Assembly: GCF_002944405.1 (NCBI RefSeq)
Contig: NZ_CP024309.1
Location: forward strand, 124,001 to 188,000
Origin: Sinorhizobium fredii
GTDB lineage: Bacteria; Pseudomonadota; Alphaproteobacteria; Rhizobiales; Rhizobiaceae
DNA: 64,000 nt
Direction: 5' to 3'
How positions within the stretch are numbered: position 1 is the stretch's first letter; each line of letters opens with the position of its first letter. Positions 1-8,810 of this stretch are shown here, one piece after another. The position numbers were made by a program, and so were the translations under genes. The notes beneath the pieces are model-generated. The model was not told the DNA's origin. It saw nothing but the letters and a program-made list of their open reading frames with translations, and ran no database searches.

Positions 1-1
1 C

Positions 2-880
2 TCGGTGCGGATGGCGGAGAGCTTCGGTCTCCCGGTCGTGCGAGTCCAGCACCATCTCGCTCATATCGCCGCCGTCGCTGCGGAACATCGGCTTGCCGGG
101 TCGGTTCTAGGGCTCGCGCTTGACGGCTACGGCTTTGGCACCGACGGCAGCAGTTGGGGCGGGGAGCTGCTTGCAGTCGAGCGACATGGCTGGCGGCGCT
201 TGGGATCACTCATGCCGCTGCCGCTGCCGGGTGGCGACCGCGCGGCCCGTGAACCCTGGCGCATGGGGGTCGCGGCGCTTCAGGCCGCGGGCCGCATCGA
301 CCTGGCGCTGTCGCTCGTGCCGGCTCATTGCGGCATGGCGCAATTGACGGCGATGTTCAGCCACGGCATGCGGTCCCCGGTTACGAGCAGCCTGGGCCGG
401 CTCTTCGATGCTGCCGCGGCGATATCGGGAACTCGCCTTGTCCAGACCTATGAGGGACAGGCGGCGATGGAATTCGAGGCGCTCGTTCGGGCGCCGCGCA
501 GCCTTCCCGGCGGGTATGCCATAAAGAACGGGGTCCTCGACTTCCGGCCGCTCATTCTGCGTCTGACTGAGACAGGGAGCGGCGCCGCCGATGCCGCCGA
601 CCTCTTCCATGGCACGCTGATTGCCGGCCTTGCAGTTTGGGCGGCCAAGGGTGCGGCAAGCCTCGGCACGCAGCAGGTTGCGCTTAGCGGCGGATGTATG
701 ACAAACCGCGTCCTTGCGGCGGGTCTAGCGCAGGCGCTGCGGCAGCGCGGCCTTAAGCCATATTTGCCGCGAATGGCGCCGGCCAATGACGGGGGAGTTG
801 CGCTGGGGCAAGCGGCCTATGCGCGGCAGGTTATCATGAACAAGCATGCATCTGAGCTGGAGAGCCCGACATGTGCCTAG
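2..880 (+). CDS. hypF: HypF, carbamoyltransferase, C-terminal part (5' end outside window)
   Basis: This is the last ~290 residues of the hydrogenase maturation factor that uses carbamoyl phosphate to make the cyanide ligands of the NiFe site and hands the carbamoyl group to HypE. Visible motifs belong to the Kae1/TobZ-like carbamoyltransferase domain: the metal-binding HHLAH near the start, LDGYGFGTDGSSWGGE, LSGGCMTN and the closing NDGGVALGQ. Full-length HypF is roughly 750-800 residues, so the acylphosphatase, zinc-finger and YrdC-like domains must lie upstream of base 1. The frame is open to the window edge. It overlaps hypC by 10 bases. Confidence 0.95.
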   Translation, partial: SVRMAESFGLPVVRVQHHLAHIAAVAAEHRLAGSVLGLALDGYGFGTDGSSWGGELLAVERHGWRRLGSLMPLPLPGGDRAAREPWRMGVAALQAAGRIDLALSLVPAHCGMAQLTAMFSHGMRSPVTSSLGRLFDAAAAISGTRLVQTYEGQAAMEFEALVRAPRSLPGGYAIKNGVLDFRPLILRLTETGSGAADAADLFHGTLIAGLAVWAAKGAASLGTQQVALSGGCMTNRVLAAGLAQALRQRGLKPYLPRMAPANDGGVALGQAAYARQVIMNKHASELESPTCA

Positions 881-1098
881 CCATACCGGTCAAGGTCACC
901 GAAGTGCTCCCCGGCGATATGGCGAAAGTCAAGCTTGAGGGCGTCTTGAAGGTCATATCGACGGCCCTGATAGACGATATCAGACCGGGCGACTACGTCA
1001 TCCTCCATGTCGGCTATGCGCTGACGAAGATTAAACCTGAGGAGGCGCAACGGACGCTCACGCTGATCCAAGAGGCTTCGATGGGTGTTGCGCCATGA
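871..1098 (+). CDS. hypC: HypC, hydrogenase maturation chaperone
   Basis: A 75-residue HypC/HupF-family chaperone. The family N-terminus MCLAIP is present; the cysteine at position 2 is the residue known to bind the Fe(CN)2CO group while it is shuttled between HypD and the hydrogenase large subunit. The length is typical of the family. The start overlaps the end of hypF by 10 bases and the stop overlaps the hypD start (ATGA-type), so the three are probably translationally coupled in one operon. Confidence 0.95.
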   Translation: MCLAIPVKVTEVLPGDMAKVKLEGVLKVISTALIDDIRPGDYVILHVGYALTKIKPEEAQRTLTLIQEASMGVAP

Positions 1099-2252
1099 AG
1101 TATATCGACGAATATCGAGACGGAAGGCTCGCCAAGCTTATTGCGGATCGGATAGCGGCTCTTGCCGATGCGGCCCGCTCCTATTGCCTTATGGAGTTCT
1201 GCGGTGGGCACACTCATGCGATCTCTCGTTACGGACTTGAGGATCTGCTACCTGCCAATGTCCGGATGATCCACGGCCCGGGCTGTCCGGTTTGCGTGCT
1301 GCCGATCGGCCGGATCGACGCAGCGATCGCGCTTGCGGCCCGTCCCGAGATCACGCTCTGTACTTATGGCGACCTGATGCGAGTCCCGGGCACAAATCGT
1401 TCGAGCCTGCTTGAGGCCAAGGCGGCCGGTGCCGATGTCCGTGTAGTCTATTCGACGCTCGACGCGTTGAGGGTCGCGGAGACCGAGCCGGAGCGCGAGG
1501 TGGTGTTCTTCGCGATTGGTTTCGAGACTACGACGCCGCCAACTGCGCTTGCACTCAAGACGGCTATCGCCAAAGGCCTCGGCAATTTCTCGGTCTTCTG
1601 CAACCATGTAGTGACGCCGGCGGCGATGCACCACATTCTCGAAAGCCCGCCTGTCCGCAAGCTCGGCTCGATCAAGATCGATGGTTTCATCGGCCCAGCT
1701 CATGTCAGCGCCGTGATCGGCACAAAGCCCTATGAATTGTTCGCCGAGAAATATTGCAAGCCGGTCGTGGTGGCAGGCTTCGAGCCACTCGACGTCGTCC
1801 AGGCAATCCTGATGCTGGTGCGGCAGATCAACGACGGCAGGCATGTCGTGGAAAACCAATACATCCGCGCGGTGACCAGACACGGCAATGACAAGGCGCA
1901 GGCGGAGGTGGCGAATTTCTTCGAGCTGCGCGAGAGCTTCGAGTGGCGAGGCCTTGGCGAACTGCCTTTGAGCGGGCTGCGGCTGCGCCCGCAATATGCG
2001 GCCTATGATGCCGAGAAGCGTTTTTCGATGATGACCCCCAGGGGCAAGGACAATCCGGCCTGTGAATGCGGCGCCATTCTGCGCGGAGCCAAGCAACCTG
2101 CCGAATGCAAACTGTTTGGCGCGGTCTGTACGCCCGATACGCCGATGGGGTCCTGCATGGTGTCTTCGGAAGGCGCCTGCGCCGCACAATGGATCTATGG
2201 CCGCTTCCGCGAGAAGGCACCGCAGGCGAATGCCACCAGGGTGGTCACATGA
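1095..2252 (+). CDS. hypD: HypD, hydrogenase Fe-CN ligand assembly protein
   Basis: A 385-residue HypD, the iron-sulfur scaffold on which the CN and CO ligands of the NiFe iron are assembled together with HypC and HypE. Conserved stretches visible are CGGHTHAI, HGPGCPVCVLP, GFETTTP and the C-terminal cysteine-rich segment (CECGAILRG, then spaced cysteines to EGACAA) that holds the 4Fe-4S cluster. The length fits the family. The gene overlaps hypC and hypE by four bases each. The structural hydrogenase genes are not in the window. Confidence 0.95.
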   Translation: MKYIDEYRDGRLAKLIADRIAALADAARSYCLMEFCGGHTHAISRYGLEDLLPANVRMIHGPGCPVCVLPIGRIDAAIALAARPEITLCTYGDLMRVPGTNRSSLLEAKAAGADVRVVYSTLDALRVAETEPEREVVFFAIGFETTTPPTALALKTAIAKGLGNFSVFCNHVVTPAAMHHILESPPVRKLGSIKIDGFIGPAHVSAVIGTKPYELFAEKYCKPVVVAGFEPLDVVQAILMLVRQINDGRHVVENQYIRAVTRHGNDKAQAEVANFFELRESFEWRGLGELPLSGLRLRPQYAAYDAEKRFSMMTPRGKDNPACECGAILRGAKQPAECKLFGAVCTPDTPMGSCMVSSEGACAAQWIYGRFREKAPQANATRVVT

Positions 2253-3301
2253 ACATGATGACCGACGCCTACAAACGAAAGCTCGATCTTGCGGAAGGCC
2301 GGGTGGACCTCTCGCATGGCGCCGGCGGACGTGCCATGAGACAACTCATCGAGGGCATCTTCCATGAGGCTTTCGACAACGAATGGCTGCGTGCCGCGAA
2401 TGACCAGTCAGCCTTCGCCGTTTCGGGCGGCCGCATGGTGATGAGCACCGACGGCTATGTCGTCTCGCCGCTGTTTTTTCCCGGCGGGAATATCGGCTCG
2501 CTCGCCGTGCACGGCACGATCAACGACATCGCCATGGCCGCTGCTCGGCCGCTCTATCTCTCAGCGAGCTTCATTATCGAGGAGGGCTTTCCGCTCGCCG
2601 ATCTCAAACGCATCGCAGACAGCATGGGCGTGGCTTCGCGCGAGGCCGCTGTGCCGATTATCACCGGCGATACCAAGGTGGTGGAGCGAGGCAACGCCGA
2701 CGGTGTCTTCATCTCGACGGCTGGTGTCGGCAGGGTCCTGGACGGGCTCGATCTGCGCGCCGATGCCGCCCGGCCGCGCGATGCGGTCATCCTCTCCGGC
2801 TCAATCGGTGATCACGGCGTCGCCGTGATGTCGAACCGCGAGAACTTGCAATTCGATGCGGCGATCGTCTCCGATAGCGCTCCCCTGCACACGCTGGTGG
2901 CCATGATGGCAGAAGCCGGTGGGAGGCATATCCGGCTAATGCGCGATCCCACGCGCGGCGGCATCGCCGCCACTCTCAACGAAATCGCGAGCCAGTCGAA
3001 GGTCGGCTTTCATATCGATGAGGAAGCGATCCCGATCAAGCCGGAGGTGGCCGCGGTTTGCGAGTTGCTCGGGCTCGATCCGCTCAATGTCGCCAATGAG
3101 GGCAAGCTTGTCGCGGTCACCGCGCCGGAAGGCGCCGAAGCAATTCTGGCTGCGATGCGTGCACATCCCCTCGGGCGCGAGGCGGCCCTCATCGGACATG
3201 TCGTCGCTGACGATTACTGTTTCGTGCAGATGTCGACCTCCTTCGGCGGCCGCCGGATCGTCGACTGGCTTACGGGCGAGCAGTTGCCAAGAATCTGCTA
3301 G
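2249..3301 (+). CDS. hypE: HypE, carbamoyl dehydratase for hydrogenase maturation
   Basis: A 350-residue HypE, which dehydrates the thiocarbamate made by HypF to thiocyanate and donates CN to the HypC-HypD complex. The protein ends in PRIC; the C-terminal cysteine is the known carbamoyl acceptor. The AIR-synthase/PurM-like fold is indicated by the N-terminal LSHGAGGRAMRQLI, STDGYVVSP, GNIGSLAVHGTINDIAM and DPTRGGIA motifs. An open frame extends upstream to 2066, but the ATG at 2249 overlaps the hypD stop as ATGA and gives the usual family N-terminus, so it is chosen. It is the last gene of the hyp cluster. Confidence 0.95.
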   Translation: MNMMTDAYKRKLDLAEGRVDLSHGAGGRAMRQLIEGIFHEAFDNEWLRAANDQSAFAVSGGRMVMSTDGYVVSPLFFPGGNIGSLAVHGTINDIAMAAARPLYLSASFIIEEGFPLADLKRIADSMGVASREAAVPIITGDTKVVERGNADGVFISTAGVGRVLDGLDLRADAARPRDAVILSGSIGDHGVAVMSNRENLQFDAAIVSDSAPLHTLVAMMAEAGGRHIRLMRDPTRGGIAATLNEIASQSKVGFHIDEEAIPIKPEVAAVCELLGLDPLNVANEGKLVAVTAPEGAEAILAAMRAHPLGREAALIGHVVADDYCFVQMSTSFGGRRIVDWLTGEQLPRIC

Positions 3302-3440
3302 GGCAGATACCGTCCTGCTTCTCTGCTGCAGCTTCAATTCTCTGTTCCTGCATGTCGACTTGCGAGATGCTCCGTCATCATCCCGTCGAGCACAGCGAGC
3401 ACTTTGAGGCCAGAGCCCTTGAAGCGTATCAGCGCAATGC

Positions 3441-3487
3441 ATCCATGACGTAAATGGGTGTTATCCAAACAATCAATTTTCCCAATC
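3441..3487 (+). promoter_or_regulatory. nod box (NodD-dependent promoter) upstream of nodM
   Basis: A 47-base stretch matches the rhizobial nod box. The distal part begins ATCCATGACG, and the promoter-proximal 25 bases (from ATCCAAACAATC to CCCAATC) differ from the classical consensus at a single position. It faces the glucosamine synthase gene, whose ATG lies 219 bases downstream, a normal spacing for nod operons. The match was judged by eye against the published consensus. Confidence 0.9.
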
Positions 3488-3706
3488 CATCGAGCGCCAT
3501 TAGAAAATGCTGAAACTAACGAAAATCAAGTCCACCAGTGCGTAGCTCTTACCTGCCGGCATTTCGCTCGGCAGATTGACAACAGCAGGTGACGCGAACG
3601 AAGACACGATCGCCCGTGCGAGGCAACCGGGAAGCTATCGGTATAACCCGCTCAGACGGGGTATTTGAGTATGCCGTTATCGGCGGAAGGAACGCGAAGA
3701 GGGGAT

Positions 3707-5533
3707 ATGTGCGGGATTGTGGGTATCGTCGGGCAGCAGCCGGTCTCGGAGCGGTTGGTGGATGCGTTGAAGCGGCTTGAATATCGCGGCTACGATTCGG
3801 CCGGCGTCGCGACCATCGACGGCGGAGCGCTGGATCGCCGGCGCGCCGAGGGCAAGATCGTCAATCTCGAGGCAAGGTTGAGAGAACGGCCTCTGGCCGG
3901 CGCCATCGGCATAGGCCATACGCGCTGGGCGACCCACGGCGCGCCGACCGAACGCAATGCGCACCCCCATTTCACCGACGGCGTCGCGGTCGTACACAAC
4001 GGTATCATCGAGAATTTTGCCGAGCTGAAGGACGAGCTCTCCGAAGCGGGTGCCGAATTCGAGAGCGAGACCGACACCGAAGCCGTCGCGCAGCTGCTGG
4101 CAAGATTTCGCCGCGACGGCCTGGGACGGCGCGAGGCGATGTTTGCGACGCTGAGGCGTTTGAAGGGCGCCTATGCACTCGCTGTCCTTTACGAAGATGA
4201 CCCGTTCACGATCATGGCGGCCCGCAACGGCCCACCGCTGGCGATCGGCCATGGCGAGGGCGAGATGTTCCTTGGCTCCGACGCCATCGCGCTCGCGCCG
4301 TTCACCAATGAAATCACCTATCTCGTCGATGGCGATTGGGCGATCATCGACAAGACCGGTGCCCAGATCTTTGATATCGACGGCAATGTAGCCGCCCGGC
4401 CGCGGGAGGTCTTCGCAAACGTCGCCTTTCCGGTCGACAAGGGCAACCATCGCCATTTCATGGAGAAGGAAATCTACGAGCAGCCGGAGGTCATCTCCCA
4501 CGCGCTCAGCCACTATATCAACTTCATCGACCATCGGGTGCTGCCGGTTTCGAACGCGATCGACTTCGCCAAGGTGCCGAGCCTCGCGATCTCCGCCTGC
4601 GGCACCGCCTACCTGGCCGGGCTGATCGGCAAATATTGGTTCGAGCGCTATGCGCGCCTGCCGGTCGAAATCGATGTCGCTTCGGAATTCCGCTATCGCG
4701 AGATACCTCTGTCGCCGCAATCGGCCGCTCTCTTCATCTCGCAATCGGGCGAGACCGCCGATACGCTTGCCTCGCTGCGCTACTGCAAGGAACACGGCCT
4801 GAAGATCGGCGCGGTCGTCAACACGCGCGAATCGACGATCGCGCGCGAGTCCGACGCCGTCTTCCCGATCCTCGCGGGGCCGGAGATCGGCGTAGCGTCG
4901 ACCAAGGCCTTCACCTGCCAGCTTGCGGTCCTGGCTGCGCTCGCCGTCGCTGCCGGCAGGGCGCGCGGCACTGTCAGCGAGCAGGAGGAGCAGGCGCTGG
5001 TGAGGAGCCTTGCCGAGATGCCGCGCCTCATGGGCCACGTGCTCAACAGCATCCAGCCGAAGATCGAGTTCCTGTCGCGTGAATTGTCGAAGTGCCGAGA
5101 TGTGCTTTATCTCGGTCGCGGCACAAGCTTCCCGCTCGCCATGGAAGGCGCTCTGAAGCTCAAGGAGATTTCCTATATCCACGCGGAAGGCTATGCCGCG
5201 GGCGAACTGAAACATGGTCCGATCGCACTGATCGACGAAAACATGCCGGTGATCGTGATTGCGCCGCATGACCGCTTCTTCGACAAGACCGTCTCCAACA
5301 TGCAGGAAGTGGCGGCGCGTGGCGGGCGGATCATCCTGATTACCGACGGGAAAGGGGCGACCGCTTCGAAGCTCGACACGATGCATACGATCGTGCTTCC
5401 AAACGTTGACGAAATCATCGCGCCGATGATCTTCTCGCTGCCGGTCCAACTGCTCGCTTATCACACGGCGGTCTTCATGGGCACCGACGTCGATCAGCCG
5501 CGCAACCTCGCAAAGTCGGTCACCGTCGAATGA
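3707..5533 (+). CDS. nodM: NodM, glutamine-fructose-6-phosphate aminotransferase (symbiotic paralog of GlmS)
   Basis: A 608-residue glucosamine-6-phosphate synthase making the amino sugar for the Nod factor chitin backbone. The ATG at 3707 is chosen because the next residue is the catalytic cysteine (MCGIVGIVG) needed by the N-terminal nucleophile glutamine amidotransferase; the ATG at 3665 would block it. Two SIS sugar-isomerase domains follow, with SACGTAYLAG and SQSGETADT in the first and LGRGTSFPLAMEGALKLKE in the second. The C-terminus PRNLAKSVTVE is typical. The nod box upstream is what separates it from housekeeping GlmS. Unlike some rhizobial nodM operons, no nolFG or nodN gene follows. 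Confidence 0.9.
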   Translation: MCGIVGIVGQQPVSERLVDALKRLEYRGYDSAGVATIDGGALDRRRAEGKIVNLEARLRERPLAGAIGIGHTRWATHGAPTERNAHPHFTDGVAVVHNGIIENFAELKDELSEAGAEFESETDTEAVAQLLARFRRDGLGRREAMFATLRRLKGAYALAVLYEDDPFTIMAARNGPPLAIGHGEGEMFLGSDAIALAPFTNEITYLVDGDWAIIDKTGAQIFDIDGNVAARPREVFANVAFPVDKGNHRHFMEKEIYEQPEVISHALSHYINFIDHRVLPVSNAIDFAKVPSLAISACGTAYLAGLIGKYWFERYARLPVEIDVASEFRYREIPLSPQSAALFISQSGETADTLASLRYCKEHGLKIGAVVNTRESTIARESDAVFPILAGPEIGVASTKAFTCQLAVLAALAVAAGRARGTVSEQEEQALVRSLAEMPRLMGHVLNSIQPKIEFLSRELSKCRDVLYLGRGTSFPLAMEGALKLKEISYIHAEGYAAGELKHGPIALIDENMPVIVIAPHDRFFDKTVSNMQEVAARGGRIILITDGKGATASKLDTMHTIVLPNVDEIIAPMIFSLPVQLLAYHTAVFMGTDVDQPRNLAKSVTVE

Positions 5534-6322
5534 TCATCCGGCCGGAGAGGCGAGGGGTTGCGAATTCGTAGTTTCCTAGCGCCAGCAAACGATGACGCCC
5601 TTGGTCGCTCCGATGGATCCCTGCTTTTTGGTCGTTCACCTCCTCCATAACAGCGCTCGCTTGGGGCGCGGGCATAATTAATTAACGCAGCGACGATGTC
5701 TGCCTTTGCTCAAATCTCCGTTATGCAGATTGCAATTTCGCGTCGGACGGCCGCGCCTCACCCGCCCTCCCGAAAAGCGGCGACGCTTTCGTTGAAGGAA
5801 CACGTGTACGTAATCAGCGGTTTCAAGTTGATCTTGCCACAAGTTCCAGTGCGCGATCGAAGACGTTGGCAAATCTACGCTGATGCACTTGCCGCCGCGG
5901 AAATTGCTGCCCGTCAGCATGAGCTTCCCGGTTCGACGGAGAACATCGAAATACAAGACTCCGCCGGTCGCTGGCAATGAACAAATCGCGTCCGATTTCG
6001 ATCGCCCGCTTACCGAAGTCGTCGATAGACAGTAGGTCCGGAACGCGGCAGAACGCTGGGTTGCAGAGCCTCGCAACGCATTTGGCACTGTTCTGCAAAC
6101 GGCGATTTCGCCTCGGGCGCAACTCCACCGCTGGCCGCCGCCTGGCGACGTGCATGCGATAGAGCGGATTGAAGTGGCCGCGAATAGCAGTTGCGCGGAA
6201 CTTCGACGCGCTTGAGTAAAGGAAGACGCGCAGGTCAAGAAGAACTGCCCCAATCCCGTTCCGCCTTTCGCCGCAAGAGTTGCCGGTAGCGATCTGCTCG
6301 ATCGCTACCGGGCTCGATCTCC
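5534..6322. other. 789-base stretch without a recognisable gene
   Basis: No frame is convincing. Overlapping minus-strand open frames cover 5678-6326, and parts look protein-like in two different frames (for example DDFGKRAIEIGRDLF in one and GGVLYFDVLRRTGKLMLTG in another, near 5870-6030), which would fit a frameshifted relic on the minus strand. I could not assign a family. A plus-strand frame at 5696-5980 has no ribosome binding site or recognisable content. Confidence 0.4.
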
Positions 6323-7636
6323 TCAATAGGCTCGCTCGTAGGCGAGACAGGCGTCCTGTTCTGACAGCCCTTCGACGTGCTTGATCTCACGTTGCTTGTG
6401 CTTGACGTAGACGTCGGCGAAACCTTCCGGGAACCAGCCCTTGACGATGTCGTTGGCCGAGAATCGCTCGATCGCCTCTTGCAGGCTCTGCGGCAGCCGC
6501 ACGAGCCCCTTTGCGGCCAGCTCGTCGCTGGAGAGCGCGGCCAGGTCTTCCGTGGTTGCGTCTGGAACGGGCAGGTTTTCCTTGATGCCTTGCGTGCCGG
6601 CATAGACAAGTGCCGCAAGCTGCAGATAGGGGCTTGCCGTCGCGTCTGCGGCGCGGAACTCGAAGTTGAATTGAGATGCCTTTGCGATGTCGCTGATGTC
6701 GGAGACGGGGCAGATACGGACCGAGGCCTCGCGATCGCGGAAGCCGAGATTGTTGAAGGCCGCGCTCCACCGGTGCGGGGTAAGGCGCAGATATGACACG
6801 ACGCTCGGGGCTGTTATCGCAATGATGCTGTCGAGATACTTCAAGATCCCCGCCACGAATTTGGCTGCGACGGGCGAGAGTTCGTGCTTGCAGTTCCCGT
6901 CCCATGTCGCCGGGTTGCCTTCCTTGTCAAGGAAGCTCATGTGGATGTGCACGCCGTTGCCAACGCCCGCAGGGTCGCGAATGGGGGTAAAGGTCGGCTG
7001 CCGTCCGAGCGCATGCGCAACCGTGCCGACAACTTCACGCGTGATCACGGAATGATCGGCGACGGTGACCCCCTTTTGCGGGTTCATCGTGACTTCATAT
7101 TGGTTGGCGCCGAATTCGCGCAGGATCGTGTCGGGCGATACGCCCGCCTGACGCATCGCGGCAATCACCGCTTCGCAAAATTCCCGCTCGGCGCGAAAGC
7201 CGGACAGTGTGAATGCCCCGTGCTCGTCATCACCCATGTTCCTGAACTGAAACTCGTGCTCGAATGCGCCAAACAGCGTCAGCCCGCTGACTTCCTCGAA
7301 CTTTGCCAGTGCATCCTGGAGGATCGAGCGCGTGCAGAACTCCCAAGGGCGGCCGTCCGTGTAACGGATATTGCCGAGCACGAACTGCTCAGGAGGAGCG
7401 TTGTCGTCGGTTTCGATTGACACCTTCGTTTCCGCGTCGGGAATGAGAACCAGATCGCCGAGCGAGCCAAAAGGGCTTTCTGCGAGCACGTCGAAGCAGG
7501 TTATCTGGACATTGGTGGGCGTCCAGCCGACGCCTCGTCGAAGCCGCTTGTCGAACTGCTGCGCGGGGAATGCCTTGCCGCGTACCTTGCCGGCCAGATC
7601 GCTGCAGCATGCGATCATCATTTCTTCACGTTTCAT
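6323..7636 (-). CDS. Glutamine synthetase family protein (gamma-glutamyl-amide ligase type)
   Basis: A 437-residue member of the glutamine synthetase superfamily, an ATP-dependent ligase joining an amine or ammonia to the gamma-carboxyl of glutamate. Visible landmarks are FGAFEHEFQF (metal-binding glutamates), GVGNGVHIHMSF (the active-site histidine region) and YLRLTPHRWSAAFNN. It resembles the GlnA-like paralogs used for amine catabolism more than housekeeping GlnA; the substrate is unknown. The ATG at 7636 is preferred over an in-frame TTG at 7654 because GAGGGA sits just upstream. It overlaps the end of the RpiR-type regulator gene by 11 bases, so the two are one transcription unit. Confidence 0.85.
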   Translation of the reverse strand: MKREEMMIACCSDLAGKVRGKAFPAQQFDKRLRRGVGWTPTNVQITCFDVLAESPFGSLGDLVLIPDAETKVSIETDDNAPPEQFVLGNIRYTDGRPWEFCTRSILQDALAKFEEVSGLTLFGAFEHEFQFRNMGDDEHGAFTLSGFRAEREFCEAVIAAMRQAGVSPDTILREFGANQYEVTMNPQKGVTVADHSVITREVVGTVAHALGRQPTFTPIRDPAGVGNGVHIHMSFLDKEGNPATWDGNCKHELSPVAAKFVAGILKYLDSIIAITAPSVVSYLRLTPHRWSAAFNNLGFRDREASVRICPVSDISDIAKASQFNFEFRAADATASPYLQLAALVYAGTQGIKENLPVPDATTEDLAALSSDELAAKGLVRLPQSLQEAIERFSANDIVKGWFPEGFADVYVKHKQREIKHVEGLSEQDACLAYERAY

Positions 7637-8531
7637 TTGTTCCCTCGAGTACAATAGGTGAGTCGGAATCTTCTCCGGGCGTGGGCGAATCCAGTCGAAC
7701 GTCGTCCCACGCCTTGATCCTTGCCTGGGTGGAGGTCCAGTCGGATTCGGACACTTTCACGATAAGCGCTTCGACGAAGGCGTTCGCCGCCGCCACGGTG
7801 TCCCAGGCGGTGCCGGCATCGATCGGAAGTGCGATGATCTCCGAACTGTGGCGTGCGATCGGCGACATCCATTTGTCGGTGATCAGGATGATCGTCGCCT
7901 GGCGCTTTCGCGAGATCATCTCGGCAAGCGCGGCCAGATTGGGTTGGTAACGACGGAAATCGAAGAGGACGACGATGTCCTTCTTGCGCATCCTGAGAAT
8001 ATGCTCTGGCCAGAACTCCGGATTGTCAGGAATATGGTAGATCTGGCTGCGTATCTGCCGCAGATGGATCGAAAGGAAGGCGGCCAATGTATTGGACACG
8101 CGCCCGCCGAGTAGAAAGACGTTGCGGCTGGTGTCGGCGATGAGGCGGCAAACCTGGTCGAACTGCTCCTGCGAAACAGTCTCCGTCATTTCCCTGAGGA
8201 TGACGTTCAGGCGGTTGGCATAATCGACCAGGAACTCGGGCTCGGCCGGCGCCTGGCGGACCTTGAGATCGAGCGGAGACTGGTTGCCTTCCTTAAGTTC
8301 GCCAATCAGCTGGCGTTGGAAATCCTGATATCCGCCGCCACCGATCTTGCCGACAAACCGGGTGATCGAGGCGGAGCTGACGCCGGTTCTGTCCGCAAGC
8401 TCCTGGATGGGAAGCAAGCCGCTAAAAGGATAATCGGCTAAGATCGCTTGGGAGATCTTCCGCTCGCTTGCGGTCAACTGCTCCGTCATTTTGCGCAGGC
8501 GCGCCCTTATCGTCTGCATTTTTCTCTCCAT
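7626..8531 (-). CDS. MurR/RpiR family transcriptional regulator
   Basis: A 301-residue regulator with an N-terminal RpiR helix-turn-helix (about residues 1-80, TASERKISQAILADYP then ELADRTGVSSASITRFVGKIG) and a C-terminal SIS domain (about 120-260, with LLGGRVSNTLAAFL). SIS domains usually sense sugar phosphates, but RpiR proteins next to amino acid or amide genes are also known. The start at 8531 (MERKMQTI) is used because it begins just before the HTH; the frame itself opens at 8609. It lies upstream of the ligase gene and divergent from the 8811-17057 operon, so it probably controls both. Confidence 0.9.
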   Translation of the reverse strand: MERKMQTIRARLRKMTEQLTASERKISQAILADYPFSGLLPIQELADRTGVSSASITRFVGKIGGGGYQDFQRQLIGELKEGNQSPLDLKVRQAPAEPEFLVDYANRLNVILREMTETVSQEQFDQVCRLIADTSRNVFLLGGRVSNTLAAFLSIHLRQIRSQIYHIPDNPEFWPEHILRMRKKDIVVLFDFRRYQPNLAALAEMISRKRQATIILITDKWMSPIARHSSEIIALPIDAGTAWDTVAAANAFVEALIVKVSESDWTSTQARIKAWDDVRLDSPTPGEDSDSPIVLEGTNET

Positions 8532-8589
8532 GTCGCTACATAGCCGCAACGAAAGTTTTTTGTCAAATATTTTAATTAGCGATAAGAAT

Positions 8590-8603
8590 GAATGAAAACA
8601 TTC
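8590..8603. promoter_or_regulatory. Candidate operator: perfect inverted repeat GAATG-AAAA-CATTC
   Basis: Five-base arms GAATG/CATTC flank a 4-base spacer, in the divergent gap between the RpiR-type regulator and the plus-strand operon. The core GAAAACATTC recurs exactly at 8724-8733, about 87 bases upstream of the operon's first ATG. Two copies of one motif in a divergent regulator gap suggest the regulator's own binding site. This is inference from position and symmetry only. Confidence 0.5.
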
Positions 8604-8810
8604 AATCATTTCGGTGCCATTGTGCTTTATAGCATGCCTTCGACAGCGCCTCCAGCCCGGCTATTTGGAGGTTCTGCGATGAAAAAAATGCATCAAATCA
8701 TCATCAGCATGTTGACAATGACAGAAAACATTCGTTTGATGGCGCCAATGAAAGGCGAGCATCATGCGCCCCGGGGAGCCCGCAAGTCACCAAAAACGGA
8801 GGACAGCCAG

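Noticed and set aside
610..626. TGGCAC-N5-TTGCC resembling a sigma-54 promoter
   Set aside because: It lies inside hypF coding sequence with no gene start at the right distance; chance match likely.
3677..5464. 595-codon minus-strand open frame opposite nodM
   Set aside because: Antisense shadow of nodM with no recognisable domain or ribosome site.
5696..5980. 94-codon plus-strand frame after nodM
   Set aside because: No ribosome site, no motif, and overlapping minus-strand frames look more protein-like.
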